64,000 nucleotides of DNA, from NCBI RefSeq assembly GCF_030272615.1, contig NC_081413.1, positions 21,082,501 to 21,146,500 on the forward strand. The letters are read 5' to 3'. Under the pieces are notes generated by a model, which did no database searches, was not told the DNA's origin, and was given only the letters and a program-made list of their open reading frames with translations. Shown here piece after piece: positions 1 to 10,721 of this stretch. Position numbers and translations under genes: made by a program. The first letter of the stretch is position 1. Each line of letters opens with the position of its first letter. Source of the stretch: Cryptomeria japonica (lineage: Eukaryota; Streptophyta; Pinopsida; Cupressales; Cupressaceae).

Positions 1-1224
1 AGGCAAAGTAACAGGTCCCACTATGATGGGTAAGGTGATAGTACCTAATGAAGACTTAGCCACATTATCAAAGCCTCGAATGGGATGAGAATTAGGCTCA
101 ATAAGGGATGTATCCACATTCATCTTATGCAGTAGATTAATGCTACACACATTAAGGCCAGAGCCATTATCTACCAGTGTTCGTCTTATAGCAGTGTCAT
201 TTATGATAACCACAATCATCAAGGGATCATATTGATGTTGAATTTCACTAGTAGGCAATTCATCTTGAGTAAACACAATTTGAGCTTTAGGATTCATCAC
301 AAAGTTAACCAAAGACACTACATTACTAGATGTATTAGGTGGAGGAACATTCAAATCTTTCAAGGCATCTTGTAACATTCTGTGATGAGCGGAAGAAGTT
401 TGGATCAAATCCCAAAGGGATATCTTAGCAGGGGTAACTTTAAGTTGTTCTATGAGATCATATTCCTTACCCATAACTTGTGAAATATGTGGAGCTTGCG
501 GAAGAATTGGTTGAGGATTAGGAAGAGAAACCAGAATAACAGGAGGAGGATTGGGCTGCCTATTATTCCTAGTATGATAAGTATGGGCAACCGCATGATA
601 ACTCTCTCTAGTTAATTGCTTAGCATAACTATAAGGACTTATAGGTTTTCTTCCTTGCATAGTGATGATAGGTTTATTCGGAGTAAGAAAGGAATCATGA
701 CCATACCCTCCTTGGACAGTAAGGAGAGGTGATTTAGGAACTTGAAAGGTGGGAGAAGGATAAGCACCTTGGACTTCAAAGAGAGGCTTATTATGCTCAT
801 TCAGATTTATCATGTTAACTAATTTAGAAGTCTTGTTCCTGTTTAAAGTTTTCGATAAAGCCACAAAGTCATCAAGAGCATCATCCAACAAAGTATGATC
901 ATAACTATTAAAAGGTTTATCTTTTGATTCAAAAGGAGACATCTCTTCATAGAGGGGATTATTGAAAACAACCATGTTACCAGATTTAGTGGAAGAGTTG
1001 ATAGGAATGTACCCTTGAGAGGAATCATTCGACTTATCTTTCTCATCACACCTAAATGGCATAGTAACAAGGTTTATGAGTTTTTGGTAAAATGAAGGTT
1101 TGGTATCTGTAGGGTTCAAAAACTCATCCAAGGCTTCATCTAATTCATCTTGGCTATACTCATAATCAACATAATTCCATACATCATCATAAACATGAAC
1201 ATCTTGCAAATAAAAATCTAACAT
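1..1224 (-). CDS. Ty3/gypsy polyprotein, N-terminal part with retropepsin (partial)
   Basis: An open frame starts with ATG at 1224-1222 and stays open for 408 codons to the window edge, so the 3' end is missing. The first 50 residues are acidic. A Pro/Asn-rich stretch follows around residues 190-240. Residues about 250-290 (YDLIEQLKVTPAKISLWDLI) match the conserved segment just upstream of protease in plant gypsy polyproteins. The retropepsin active site is VDNGSG with Asp352, followed by a GTITLPI strand. No Retrotrans_gag domain or CCHC knuckle is visible before the protease, so gag is missing from this frame. It lies 190 bp inside a matching LTR and PBS. Family assignment is confident; activity cannot be judged because RT and integrase would lie outside the window. 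Confidence 0.85.
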   Translation of the reverse strand, partial: MLDFYLQDVHVYDDVWNYVDYEYSQDELDEALDEFLNPTDTKPSFYQKLINLVTMPFRCDEKDKSNDSSQGYIPINSSTKSGNMVVFNNPLYEEMSPFESKDKPFNSYDHTLLDDALDDFVALSKTLNRNKTSKLVNMINLNEHNKPLFEVQGAYPSPTFQVPKSPLLTVQGGYGHDSFLTPNKPIITMQGRKPISPYSYAKQLTRESYHAVAHTYHTRNNRQPNPPPVILVSLPNPQPILPQAPHISQVMGKEYDLIEQLKVTPAKISLWDLIQTSSAHHRMLQDALKDLNVPPPNTSSNVVSLVNFVMNPKAQIVFTQDELPTSEIQHQYDPLMIVVIINDTAIRRTLVDNGSGLNVCSINLLHKMNVDTSLIEPNSHPIRGFDNVAKSSLGTITLPIIVGPVTLP

Positions 1225-1249
1225 TTTGCATACAACTTAAACACACAAT

Positions 1250-1335
1250 GCAAAGAAAAACACTCTTTCTTTTCCCTATTTTTTTTTTCTTTTTCTCTTT
1301 TTTTTTCTTTTTTTTTTTCTGTTTTTTCCTTAATG
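1250..1335. repeat. Pyrimidine-rich tract in retroelement leader
   Basis: A run of T and C on the plus strand (A/G on the element's sense strand) lies between the PBS and the start of the polyprotein frame. It is the untranslated leader of the left-hand gypsy element. It is low complexity, with no further signal seen. Confidence 0.6.
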
Positions 1336-1413
1336 AAAAATGAAACTTAAATGAAACACACTAAATCTAGGTCTAGATCTAACAAATTCAATGCAAGAGG
1401 AAGCAATTATAGT

Positions 1414-1431
1414 TTCACGTCGGGTTCACCA
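1414..1431 (-). other. Primer-binding site of left gypsy element
   Basis: Read on the minus strand, five bases after the LTR end, the sequence starts TGGTGAACCCGACG. It has the form expected for pairing with a tRNA 3' CCA end. The priming tRNA was not identified. The second gypsy element has the related TGGTGAACC at the same place. Confidence 0.65.
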
Positions 1432-1436
1432 AAACG

Positions 1437-3105
1437 TGTAGGGGAAAAAGCGAGACTAGGTTAACATGCCCTAATCCTACCTTTTGACACACATTATGGA
1501 ATACGAAAGAGCCTAGAGGTATCACACAATTGGCTACTTATTTTTGTGGAAGAGAGAGCGATGGGCTACCTATTAGGATTTCTATTCCTTTGTTGTAATT
1601 GAAAGATGAAATGATGCAAGTTCAATTCCTAACCCCAAAGTGCAAGTATGAACTAATAGCAAGATTGCAGAATTGAGTTTAAACAATGAAAAGCTATAAA
1701 CACAAGGACAAGACAAGAATGCAGATGCGTACCTGGAGTCAAAATCTAAGTGAAAATGTTGGGGATGGGGGCGCAGGCGCCACTGTCCTAATACTGCTCC
1801 GGAAACTGCTCCTGAAACTGCTGTTTTACACTTTGGAAAGCTGTTGGAAATGTTGAAAATTGCTGTCTGACAGAAGGACCAGGGCGCCCAGCGCCTCTGT
1901 CCCAGGGACCAGGGTGCCCAATGCCCCTATCCTGGCAGGACCAGGGTACCCCATGCCCTTGTCCTGATCTTTTGCTTTGAAACTTGGTGTGAAGGTCTAT
2001 CTCGGTCTGCTTCCGTCGGATCTGAAACTTGCGGTGTCGTCTGAATCCTGAAATCTACACTTATATCTGAAAAAGGTGTGGTGGGTGGCTATATAGGGTT
2101 TTGCCTTAGTCAAACCCCCACTTCGGTGATTTCCACCTCCACGAATAGCCAAGTTGTATTGTAATAGTATTGTGTGTGCAAACCTTATGTGAGTGCAAGA
2201 TCCTAAAATGCAAGAAAGCAAACTAGAGCAACCTAGAAAGTAAACCCTAATTGCTTGTAAATGATAATGTAAATGCTCCAAATCAAGATGCAAAGTGATC
2301 TAAAGCATGAATACAAATGATATGTTGAAGCTTATGCAAAGACATGAAAACAACATGAAATCATACCCAACCCCAAGGGAGGGGTACAAGCCAATCTTCA
2401 GTCAGTGATCCCTTATTGCTCTTCAATGCCTTCAAAGACCTAAATGGATGAATGAAATTGATGAATGCTTGATGGATGAATGTTGAGTGTTGTTGAAGTC
2501 TTCAAAGATCTGCTCTTTCGCTGCATATAAGGTCCTAAAATCAAAAATTCGGATCCCTTCAAATGAAGAAAGAGAGCTCTTATATATGAAACCCTAGGTC
2601 GTAATTTCGACTTTTGGCCGACCTAGAGATTGAATCTCCCACCAATTTCTTGGGGTTAAGATTTATTTTATGATTGGATTATGCTCCTAAAATTTTGAGA
2701 AAAACGTCCGGGACCATGTGCACTCCGGGCGCCACGGTCTCGACAACTTTTCACCAAATTTTTAGGGCCATCGGATATGATGATTTTAGAGAGAATCCCA
2801 AAGTTACAGGTGATTTCGAGATGTTTTGACCCCTGAAATCAAGCCCCCAAGTTCAAAATAGGACTTAATTAGGGTTTTTGATTGAATGATGTATTGGAGG
2901 AATAAAATGAAAAGGGCACGCTTTAACGAAAGGGCCCAACTTTATGATGTGGAAAATGATGAAATTGAACCTTAGACCTAATTAGTTTCATTAATTAAGT
3001 GCTAAAGGGGAATGCAATGCAAAATGCAAAATGCACCAAGGCGGGTGCTAAACTAGGTGTGAAATTGTACCACCCTAGCAAGTGCGTACAATTTACGACG
3101 CTACA
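1437..3105 (-). mobile_element. 5' LTR of a Ty3/gypsy element (1.67 kb)
   Basis: On the minus strand the LTR begins TGTAGCGTCG and ends CCCCTACA, giving short TGTAG/CTACA terminal inverted repeats. A TATA box (TATATAAG) lies at about 2579-2586. Positions 1871-1970 hold three imperfect copies of a GGACCAGGG...CCC unit. The PBS and polyprotein frame follow in the expected order, so this is the 5' LTR. The right border abuts copia coding sequence at 3106, showing insertion into an older copia element. The other LTR lies beyond the window. Confidence 0.8.
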
Positions 3106-3619
3106 GTTTTCATGGTTATCCTATTGGACCTCAACATTTCTTGAGTATTCATGGGTATGTATAGACTTTGATTGAGTAGCTGACATTGATAGTAGAATAT
3201 CCAACAGTGGATATGTGTTCACAGTGTTTGGTGGTGCAGTGAGTTGGATGACCAAGCGACAAGCTATGGTCACTTTGCTCACTACAGAAGTTGGGTACAT
3301 GGTAGCTACTCATGCTTGTAAATAAGCCATTAGTCCTAAGAGATTGTGCTCAGATATTGGTTTTGATGTAGGATAGATTACTATCTACTGTGACAACTAG
3401 AGTGCTATTTGTTTAGTGAAGAATCCTAGTTTTTATGCCAAAACAAAGCATATTGTTGTTCAGTTTCATTTTATTTGTGATATGGTGGAAGATGGAAAGG
3501 TGAAGTTGGAGAAAGTTGATACTTTAGCAATTTTTTTAGATGCACCAATGAAGCCAATGAGTATTGAGAAGTTCAGATGGTGTGCCAGTTCTATGGGTCT
3601 TGGGGCCTTGAGTAGTTGA
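3106..3619 (+). pseudogene. Ty1/copia RNase H tail, broken
   Basis: The frame reads DIDSRISNSGYVF, then SWMTKRQAMVTL, then (with stops) YCDN*SAICLVKNP and KTKHIVVQFHFI. This is the standard copia RNase H order, including the YCDN segment and the final H-x-DIRYHFI equivalent. At least four in-frame stops (for example where Trp is expected before VADIDS, after HACK, and inside YCDN-S) make it dead. The 5' part is missing because the gypsy LTR ending at 3105 cut it off. It runs straight into a copia polypurine tract and 3' LTR. Confidence 0.85.
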
Positions 3620-3649
3620 TAGAGTGATTTTGACTCTTGATAGGTCGTC

Positions 3650-3663
3650 GACAAGTGGGAGAA
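3650..3663 (+). other. Copia polypurine tract
   Basis: The sequence ACAAGTGGGAGAA sits immediately before TGTTGGGACT, the start of the copia 3' LTR. This is the classic copia PPT/LTR junction. Confidence 0.8.
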
Positions 3664-3923
3664 TGTTGGGACTAAGGTGTCTCAACCTTAGAGTCCAAAA
3701 ATGCTAATTTAATTGTTTGTTTTAATTTTCATTTCACTTTGGAAGTCCTACTATTTTAGGGAACTAGTGTCACTGGAGACTATGATAATTTTCTATTATG
3801 ACTATGGTGGTTTATAGTTCGGTGGAAGAGTCATGGAGAGTTATATTTGGAAAATTATATTTATGGTTTGAGTCCACTTTTGACAACTGGTGTGAGCTAA
3901 GGAAGGCACCTATTTGGTCATGG
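3664..3923 (+). mobile_element. Copia 3' LTR, first segment (interrupted)
   Basis: The LTR starts TGTTGGGACTAAGG after the PPT. It is interrupted at 3923 by a gypsy element and resumes at 11906. The last five bases here, CATGG at 3919-3923, are repeated at 11901-11905 as the target-site duplication of that insertion. Confidence 0.8.
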
Positions 3924-5107
3924 TGTAAAGGGGAAAATTTGGTGACTTGGCAATTTGCAACTTAGGAGGATAAATCACCTTTTTTTTTTTAAGTAGGGAG
4001 ATGCCTTTACATTTAGAAGAGGGGGGTAAATCCACTAGAATCAATCGCTAATTAGATTAGGACCAAATACAAAGTATATTGATTGAAATGGAATGTGCTT
4101 GACTCTCTTTTATAAGTTGAGTAGTTGAATTAAGACTAAGTGTGAGAAATGAAGACAAATCTGGGAAAATAGTGAATTATAAATTCAATATTTCATCATG
4201 CACCTATATTTGAGAAGTATGAGATGATTTAGAGCTACTTGGAAAATACTTCCAGAAGTAGCAGGGACCATGTGCAGAGACCAGGATGTCCGCTCTTGGT
4301 CCTCCAGAATTTCTAATCACCGAAAAGGGTTTTTATGTCTCTGTGTTCGAAGCTTATCCCAAGAGTTATAGTTGGGCACCTATTTTCTACACACAGAAGG
4401 AAATTGGAATGTGTTGGGGATAGGGGGTTTCCTTTAGACCAAACATCAGTTTTGGAATTAATCAAGTGGTTGAAATAATGTAATTGAAATGATTGAAAAT
4501 AGAATTCCTCCTCTTCGAGGGGATGTTGAATTGACTAAAAATGAAATGCTTATATACCTTCTTGTAAAGTTTTTCTTTCCTCCACATGGAATTAGGACTT
4601 TGTGAATTAGGATGATGATCTTCTCTTCAATTCTTGAAATCTTGACTCTATTGTTTCTACAAAGCTTGAAGGAAGATTGAAAATGCTCAATTCCTCTTGA
4701 ATGCTTGAATGCTTGATCTCTTGGATTCTTGAAGACCTCCTATGTGTGTTTGTGGATGCTTATGATCATCAAATGAGAGGGTAAATCCCTCTTATATACT
4801 TTCCTAAAGGGAAAGTTGTTTAATTTTTTGACATGAGTCGACATGGAGGCTATTTTCCTGCTCAAATTTCAGAAAGATCAAGGGGTCCAAAATAGCTCCC
4901 CATTAGGGAGGACCAGGGTGCAACACCCTAGTCTTGCCCTATTTTGGGTAGGATCAAGGTGGCAATGTAGTGCATCTTTCAGCTAGATGGTATTTATGAC
5001 ATGTATGAGCATAATTAGGTCTTCGATTAGGCTAAGGGGCGCAAGCACTAAGGCAAAGACCCAAATGTGATAAAAAATTTCAATGGGTGCAATTTTAGGA
5101 TGTTATA
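3924..5107 (-). mobile_element. 3' LTR of the gag-only gypsy element
   Basis: About 1184 bp, colinear with 10722-11900. On the plus strand it runs from TGTAAAGGGG to GGATGTTATA. The outer copy ends GGATGCTACA, so two C-to-T changes have spoiled the terminal CTACA here. TATA box TATATAAG at 4791-4798 (minus). A GGACCA/TGGTCC inverted repeat lies at 4265-4302, and a related GGACCAGGGTG/CACCCTAGTC repeat at 4910-4932. Confidence 0.85.
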
Positions 5108-5125
5108 TTTAGCCCCCACTTTAGC
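5108..5125 (-). other. Polypurine tract of the gag-only gypsy element
   Basis: The minus strand reads AAAGTGGGGGCTAAA directly before the 3' LTR. This fixes the orientation of the element. Confidence 0.8.
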
Positions 5126-6018
5126 GGGGGTATGATCTTATGCAAATATTTGTGGTAAAGTACAAGGGGTTCAGATTGAAAGACTTTAACCATGTCAAAG
5201 AGACAATATACACCAAGCCCCTAGTAGAGTTTAGGATCTTAGGAATTCAATGATAAGGTAAAAGGGAAGATCATGAGAGAGAAAGAAAAAACCATGACTA
5301 CAACTAGTAAGGTCGTCTTACTATGAGCCATGAAAAGAGAAAATACTAAAAATTACAAAGCGAAGACAAAGTTTGCTAAGTAACTTTAAGTATCAAGAGA
5401 GAGAATCATGAGTAGAGTGTATGCCCCACATTAAAGTGATTGCACATGCCTTGCTGGGAGTAATTTATTTAAAGTAGGATACATCCAAAAACTAAAGCAC
5501 GTTATCGCAATAATTTAGGCCCCAAGAGAGGAAAAATAAAAGAAGAATGAACACAAAACACAAAGCATGGGGTGGCTTCTCTTAACTTTGGGGTCAGTAT
5601 GCTTTTTATTACAACTCATGTATATTATGTATATATATGTGCATAGAATTGTCCTCATCCCCCAAATAAATGAAACCCCCATGGAACAAGGGAACACGTG
5701 CATCTCTTGAGTCAACATGGAAGAAGAGATCTCAATACTTTGCATCATCCTCAAGTAGACACCACTAGGGAAAACAAATAGAAGAATTATAGGGAAACAA
5801 ATAGAAGAAGGATCACAAACAGGAAAGAGAAGTGAGAGAAAGAGAATCCATGGTGCTAATGAAGCTAATCGAGCACATCATCCTCCCCCCGATATTTCTA
5901 ATCATTATTTTGAGAAAGTGAACAATACGCAGGAGGAGCCACATCAAGCATAGTAGATGGAGCTATCACAAGCTCCAAACAAGGACCATGCTCTAATGAT
6001 GAGTCACTTTGTTCGTTA

Positions 6019-9000
6019 CTAGGATCTAGGATTAATGCTTTTGAAAATTTTGTGCAGATAAATCATTGTCAACATCAACATATTCATATTCATCATCAAA
6101 ATATTAGGATCAACATTTTCATCATTAACAACATTTTCACCTATTTCTTCATAAAGATTAATAAAAATAGGAGCTCTAACATGAATAGATCTTGAACCAT
6201 TATTTTTCCTAAGCATTTTGTGTCTTGGAGAATTAGGTTGAACATCTTGTTTAGAAGAAAATAGAATCATGTATACAATAGGTGCTTTAGGAGAAGAAAT
6301 GGTTTGGGAAGAAAATTTTTGAGCTCTATCACAATGTCTCTGTCGGCGTTCTCTCGCACAACAGTTTCGCCTAGTTTTAGTTGAAGGCTTAGGTTCATCA
6401 AGTATAGGCTTCACCTCTTATTTTAGGGAAGGATAAATGGGTTGAGGTCTTTCAGGTTGCACAATAGGAGAGGCCAGTCACTTCTCTTTGTAAGATGAAG
6501 GAGGAACCACAGCATATAAAGCAGGAATGGGAGGTGTACAAAGGAGATCAGGTACATCATGAGGAGGAGGGATAGGTCTACCTTTATCTTGACATTTGGG
6601 AGGAAGAGAATTTATATCCTTTAGAGGGAGAATAGACTCATCCATGGGAGAAGGAATTGATGCCTCTTTGGGAAAAATATTATTTCTTTCCTTAGGAGGA
6701 AGAATAACCTTATCCTCAAGAAGAGGCATATGATCATCGCAAGGAAGGCTAAATGTTGAATTTATTGGTTTGCTCAAGGATAAAATCATCTCATTTTTTC
6801 AGTTTTGATATGATTTAAAGAGAGCATCACTTCTAGGTTGAAGAGGCTGGAATTGTTCAGACCAAAAGTACTCAAGACAAACATCTCCATGCCTTATTAC
6901 AAGTTGATACATGCTATGATTAATAGTTATGATTTTACCATTATGAAGAAATTTCAAACACTTATGAATAGTAGAAGTGATCACTTTCATGGAAGAGAGC
7001 CAAGGATGTCCCAACTTCACATGAAATTGATCTGATGTAGGAACGATAGCCAATTGAAAATCTAGGCATTTAGTGTTGACATCAATAAGAAGTGTGATAG
7101 AACCAATAGCAGGACAAAAGAAGCCATAAAAAACTCTAACTACCACATCAATATCATCATATATCACTTGATGCAATTGCAAAGTATAAAGAAATTCTTT
7201 TGTTATCACATTTACCATGCAAGTGGGATCAATAAGCACTCCTCTAGAAGGTATACCTTTGATTTTTGCACTTATGTATAATGGGCCATCAGATTCTTTA
7301 ATGGTCTCACTAGGATCAAATGTGACACACAAGTCCTTAGGAGGTTCTTGTTGATCAGCATGGTCCACCACATTGTTAGATTCAAGAGCAACATCATTGG
7401 GAGAGAAAGAAAGATGATCAATCTCAATCACATTAATGGAATGGGTTGGTAAAGGATTAGTGAAAATCTAAATATTTTGATTAGAAGGAGCTATGGATTT
7501 GTTTCCTTTATCATTCACACTTGCCACATATATTGTATTGTTATCAATCAAGTCTTGAATCTTACTTCTCAATGAAAAACACTTTTCAGTGTCATGACCA
7601 GGTTGATGATTGTATTGACAAAAGGATTGAACATCAAAGTAAGGTGAAGTTGTCTTAGATGGATCAATTGGTTTGATTGAGAGAAGTTTTAACACATTAT
7701 TTTGTAATAACTAAGACACAGTACTATGCAAAGATTCATTCAAAGGAGTAAATTATTTTTCTCTTTTAAAGTATTTAGACAAAGGAGGCATAACTATAGT
7801 GGCTGCTACTTAAATGTTGTTGTTGTTGTCATTGAATTTAATGAATCATTTGTTTGGTTTAAACTTCGCAAACAATTGTTGAGCACTATCACCCTTATCA
7901 CTCAGAGCCATGGAAGGAGATTGCTCCAATTGACTCGCAGTCAGTTGATAATTGTGAAGTACTACACATAACTACAAAAAGGAGCTAAACTCAGTTAAGA
8001 GAAGTGTATCCCTAATTTCTTTTTGCAAATTAGAAATAAAAATTCCATAGATGTCTTGATTCGACATATTAAAAGAAATCTGAGACTACAAATTCTTATA
8101 TCTACCAATAAAATCAATCACTTTTTCTTTAACAACTTGTTTACAATGCATCAAATCAGTCAAAGTAATTTAAAGACCAATGTTATTGTGAAATTGTTGA
8201 ATAAAAAAATTAGCCAATTGTTGAAAAGAGGTAATAGAATAAGAAGGCAAATAACAATAACATTGAAAATCTTTATCCCTTAATGTTCTAGTAAAAAAAT
8301 TTGTTAACAATCTTTGATCATGAAAATGGTCACTACACAAAGTTTGGAATGTTTTAACATAAGTTAAGGGATCACCTTTTCCATTATAAAGTTCCAATTG
8401 AGGAACTTCTACATGTTTGGGAGGGACAAATCTAACAATGTCACTAGATAATGGGCTCGTTACATAAAATGTGGGCATATTATACTTAGATTGATTCATG
8501 GAAGCTATTTGTTGTTGTAAGGAGGAAACTATTTGAGATAAATTATTGATGGTAGCTTCAGTAGAAGGATTGAAATTAGACATGTTGGATTGAGAAAGAG
8601 GAGTAACATTGATGAATAAAGGAAGAGATTGAGAATAAGGAGTTGGGACACTATGGTAGGTAGGTATTGGAGAAGATTGGGTTAGAAATGGAAGACTCAT
8701 AGGAGGAATGAAGGAATTGTGATTGGAGTTTCCCCGTTGACTAACATTTAAAGGTGGTGTAGGTTATTGGGTAACAAGGGGAACACTCATGGTAGGAGGA
8801 ATGAAAGAAGAGGTATTGCCCCCATGACTAACTCTTGTAGGTATAAAATTTTGTGTAGAGGTAGTCATGATGTCTGATGTGAAGGTGGGAACACTAGTCA
8901 TAGGAGTTGTCAAAGGAAAGGAATGATTAACTTGACTAGGAGGTTGTATAAAATGTAGGGCTCCAACACAACTCTTCATAGGCATAATATTAGAATCAAC

Positions 9001-9284
9001 AATATAAGCAATACCATGCAAGATATCAACACCATGTTTACCACTTTGAATCATTTGTTTTAATCCTTCAATCAATGGGAGAGCCTCACTTTCCAACTAT
9101 CCTTGACTCATCCATTGTTGAATATTGTCAAATTGATTATCCATCTTCGCCAATTGGTCAACAGATACCCTAGTTAGTGATTCCTCTACATCATGAGAAT
9201 TATCAAGAGGATAAACGAGGATATCATTAGGATTGGAAGAACCACCAATATCCTCATTGAAAAGCTAGCCAAATCAAGCTCCAT
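6019..9284 (-). pseudogene. Gag-protease polyprotein of gypsy element, decayed
   Basis: A likely start is ATG at 9284-9282. After one small shift near 9262 a single minus frame can be read down to 6019, broken by about ten stops. Order: N-terminal spacer; Retrotrans_gag domain (about 8460-8100) with ELYNGKGDPLTYVKTFQTLC, TSFQQLANFFIQQF and IYGIFISNLQKEIRDTLL; knuckle CQYNHQPGHDTEKC near 7640; retropepsin (about 7230-6900) with VLIDPTCMVNVI and the flap-side HPWLSSMKVITSTIHKCLKF; then a Pro-rich tail. In the protease the usual D-G/S-G/A is D-P-T, possibly inactivating. No RT follows. Stops such as those at 8170, in YKNL*SQ and in SSFL*LC fall where Trp or Gln is expected. Confidence 0.85.
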
Positions 9285-9589
9285 CTCTTAAGTAATTAAA
9301 CCTTGGGTAGCCTTAATTCTACAACTTCTTCTTATCGAGATACTATAGGTAGGACTAATAGTGGTAAAAATCATGCACTAAGGGAGAGAAGTCGGAAAAT
9401 TGAATTTTGTATTGTGAAATTTGAATTTTTTATTCTGAAATTTGAATTTTGCAATCTAAGTTGCAAAATAATTGAATAATTCAAAATTCTAAGAAAAATG
9501 ATTACTCAATTAGATGAACAAATTAATTAAAAGAATAAAAAGCAATAATGCAATCTTCTAGGAAATTGAGAATTATCCAAAGGTGACTA

Positions 9590-10620
9590 AATTTTAAAAT
9601 TAGGGCCCAATGAAAATAACCTCTTAATTTTAAAATTGAAAATTGAAAGGAGGGAATATTTTAATTTAAAATTAGGGTTGTCCAAAACTAAGCTCTTAAT
9701 TTTAAAATTTGAAATGCTAAAATATTAGAGAAATCAATTTAATTTTAAAAATTAGGGTGTATTTAATTAACCACTTAATTTTAAAATTTAAATTGAAAAT
9801 GTTGAAATGTTGGTATTTAGATTTGTTTTCAACCTTAGGGTAACCTAAAATCAATAAAATTTCACAAACCTCTAGAATTGAACAGCAAAATACAGTCAAA
9901 AGAGGCTCTCAAAATTTGAGGACAAAAAGTCAGGACCATGTAGCTCCCTACTAGTCCAGCCATTTTTAAAGAAAATTTCCAAGGAAGCAATATATTGTGA
10001 TTTTAATGCAAATTCCAGAAAGATGTGAAATTTAGAGATGTCTAGATATACAAAATAAGGCTTTGAAGGTTAAAATAGGACACACTTACGATGTGCAATA
10101 AGATGATTAATTGAAAGAATGAAACAAAAAAGGGAACATTTAAGGTTAAGGGCCAACTTTTATGATGTTTAGAAGAAAAAAAAACTTTAGGTTTCACAAA
10201 ATTGATTAAATGCTTAATTGAAATTTGGAAGTTGGACAAGATTAATTTAAATTTAAAAATTAGGGTTTGTTGCATAAAATCGCTTAATTTTAAAAATTTA
10301 AATTTGAAAATTTGAATTTTGCAAGGTGGGAATGTGAATTTTGAAATTGAAGCAAGAAATCAAATCTAAAAATTAATTCAAGATCTTTGCAATCCACAAG
10401 TTCAATTTTAAAATTAAAAATTAGGGTTTTTTAATTTAACCTCTTAGTTTTAAAAATTTTGTTAAAAATTGAACATGTAAATGAAAACTTGAATTGTAAA
10501 ATTGAAGGGTTCTAAGATCTAAAATAATTAATCCAATTTAAACAAATCACAAGCTGAATTTTGAATCTTAAAATTAGGGTTTTTGTGAATTTAATCTCTA
10601 ATTTTTTTAAAATTGCAAGG
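9590..10620 (-). repeat. AT-rich leader with repeated AATTAGGG / CTTAATTTTAAAA modules
   Basis: The untranslated leader between PBS and gag contains at least six copies of a module. Each copy has TTAAAATTAGGG followed 15-25 bases later by CTTAATTTTAAAA. They lie near 9598, 9664, 9746, 10255, 10418 and 10568. Each module is partly self-complementary (TTTTAAAATTA against TAATTTTAAAA). This may be RNA structure for packaging or just simple-sequence growth. Confidence 0.6.
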
Positions 10621-10701
10621 AAAGTAAGCTTGTAATTGAAAATTTGAATTTTAAATTGCATAACACTCTGATCTGAAAATGAAAATCAGATGTAAGGATA
10701 A

Positions 10702-10719
10702 GGCATGTTAGGTTCACCA
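10702..10719 (-). other. Primer-binding site of the gag-only gypsy element
   Basis: On the minus strand, two bases inside the LTR end, the sequence starts TGGTGAACCTAACATGCC. It resembles the PBS of the left element (TGGTGAACCCGACG) for the first nine bases and then differs. The tRNA was not identified. Confidence 0.65.
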
Positions 10720-10721
10720 AA

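Noticed and set aside
1997-2293. 98-codon minus frame inside the left gypsy LTR
   Set aside because: Lies in LTR sequence downstream of the TATA box with no domain; likely chance.
7726-8283. Two plus-strand frames of about 80 codons
   Set aside because: Antisense to the gag region that reads clearly on the minus strand.
9600-10620. TTAGGG-like repeats as interstitial telomere sequence
   Set aside because: Plant telomere repeat is TTTAGGG in tandem; here TTAGGG occurs singly within long AT-rich modules.
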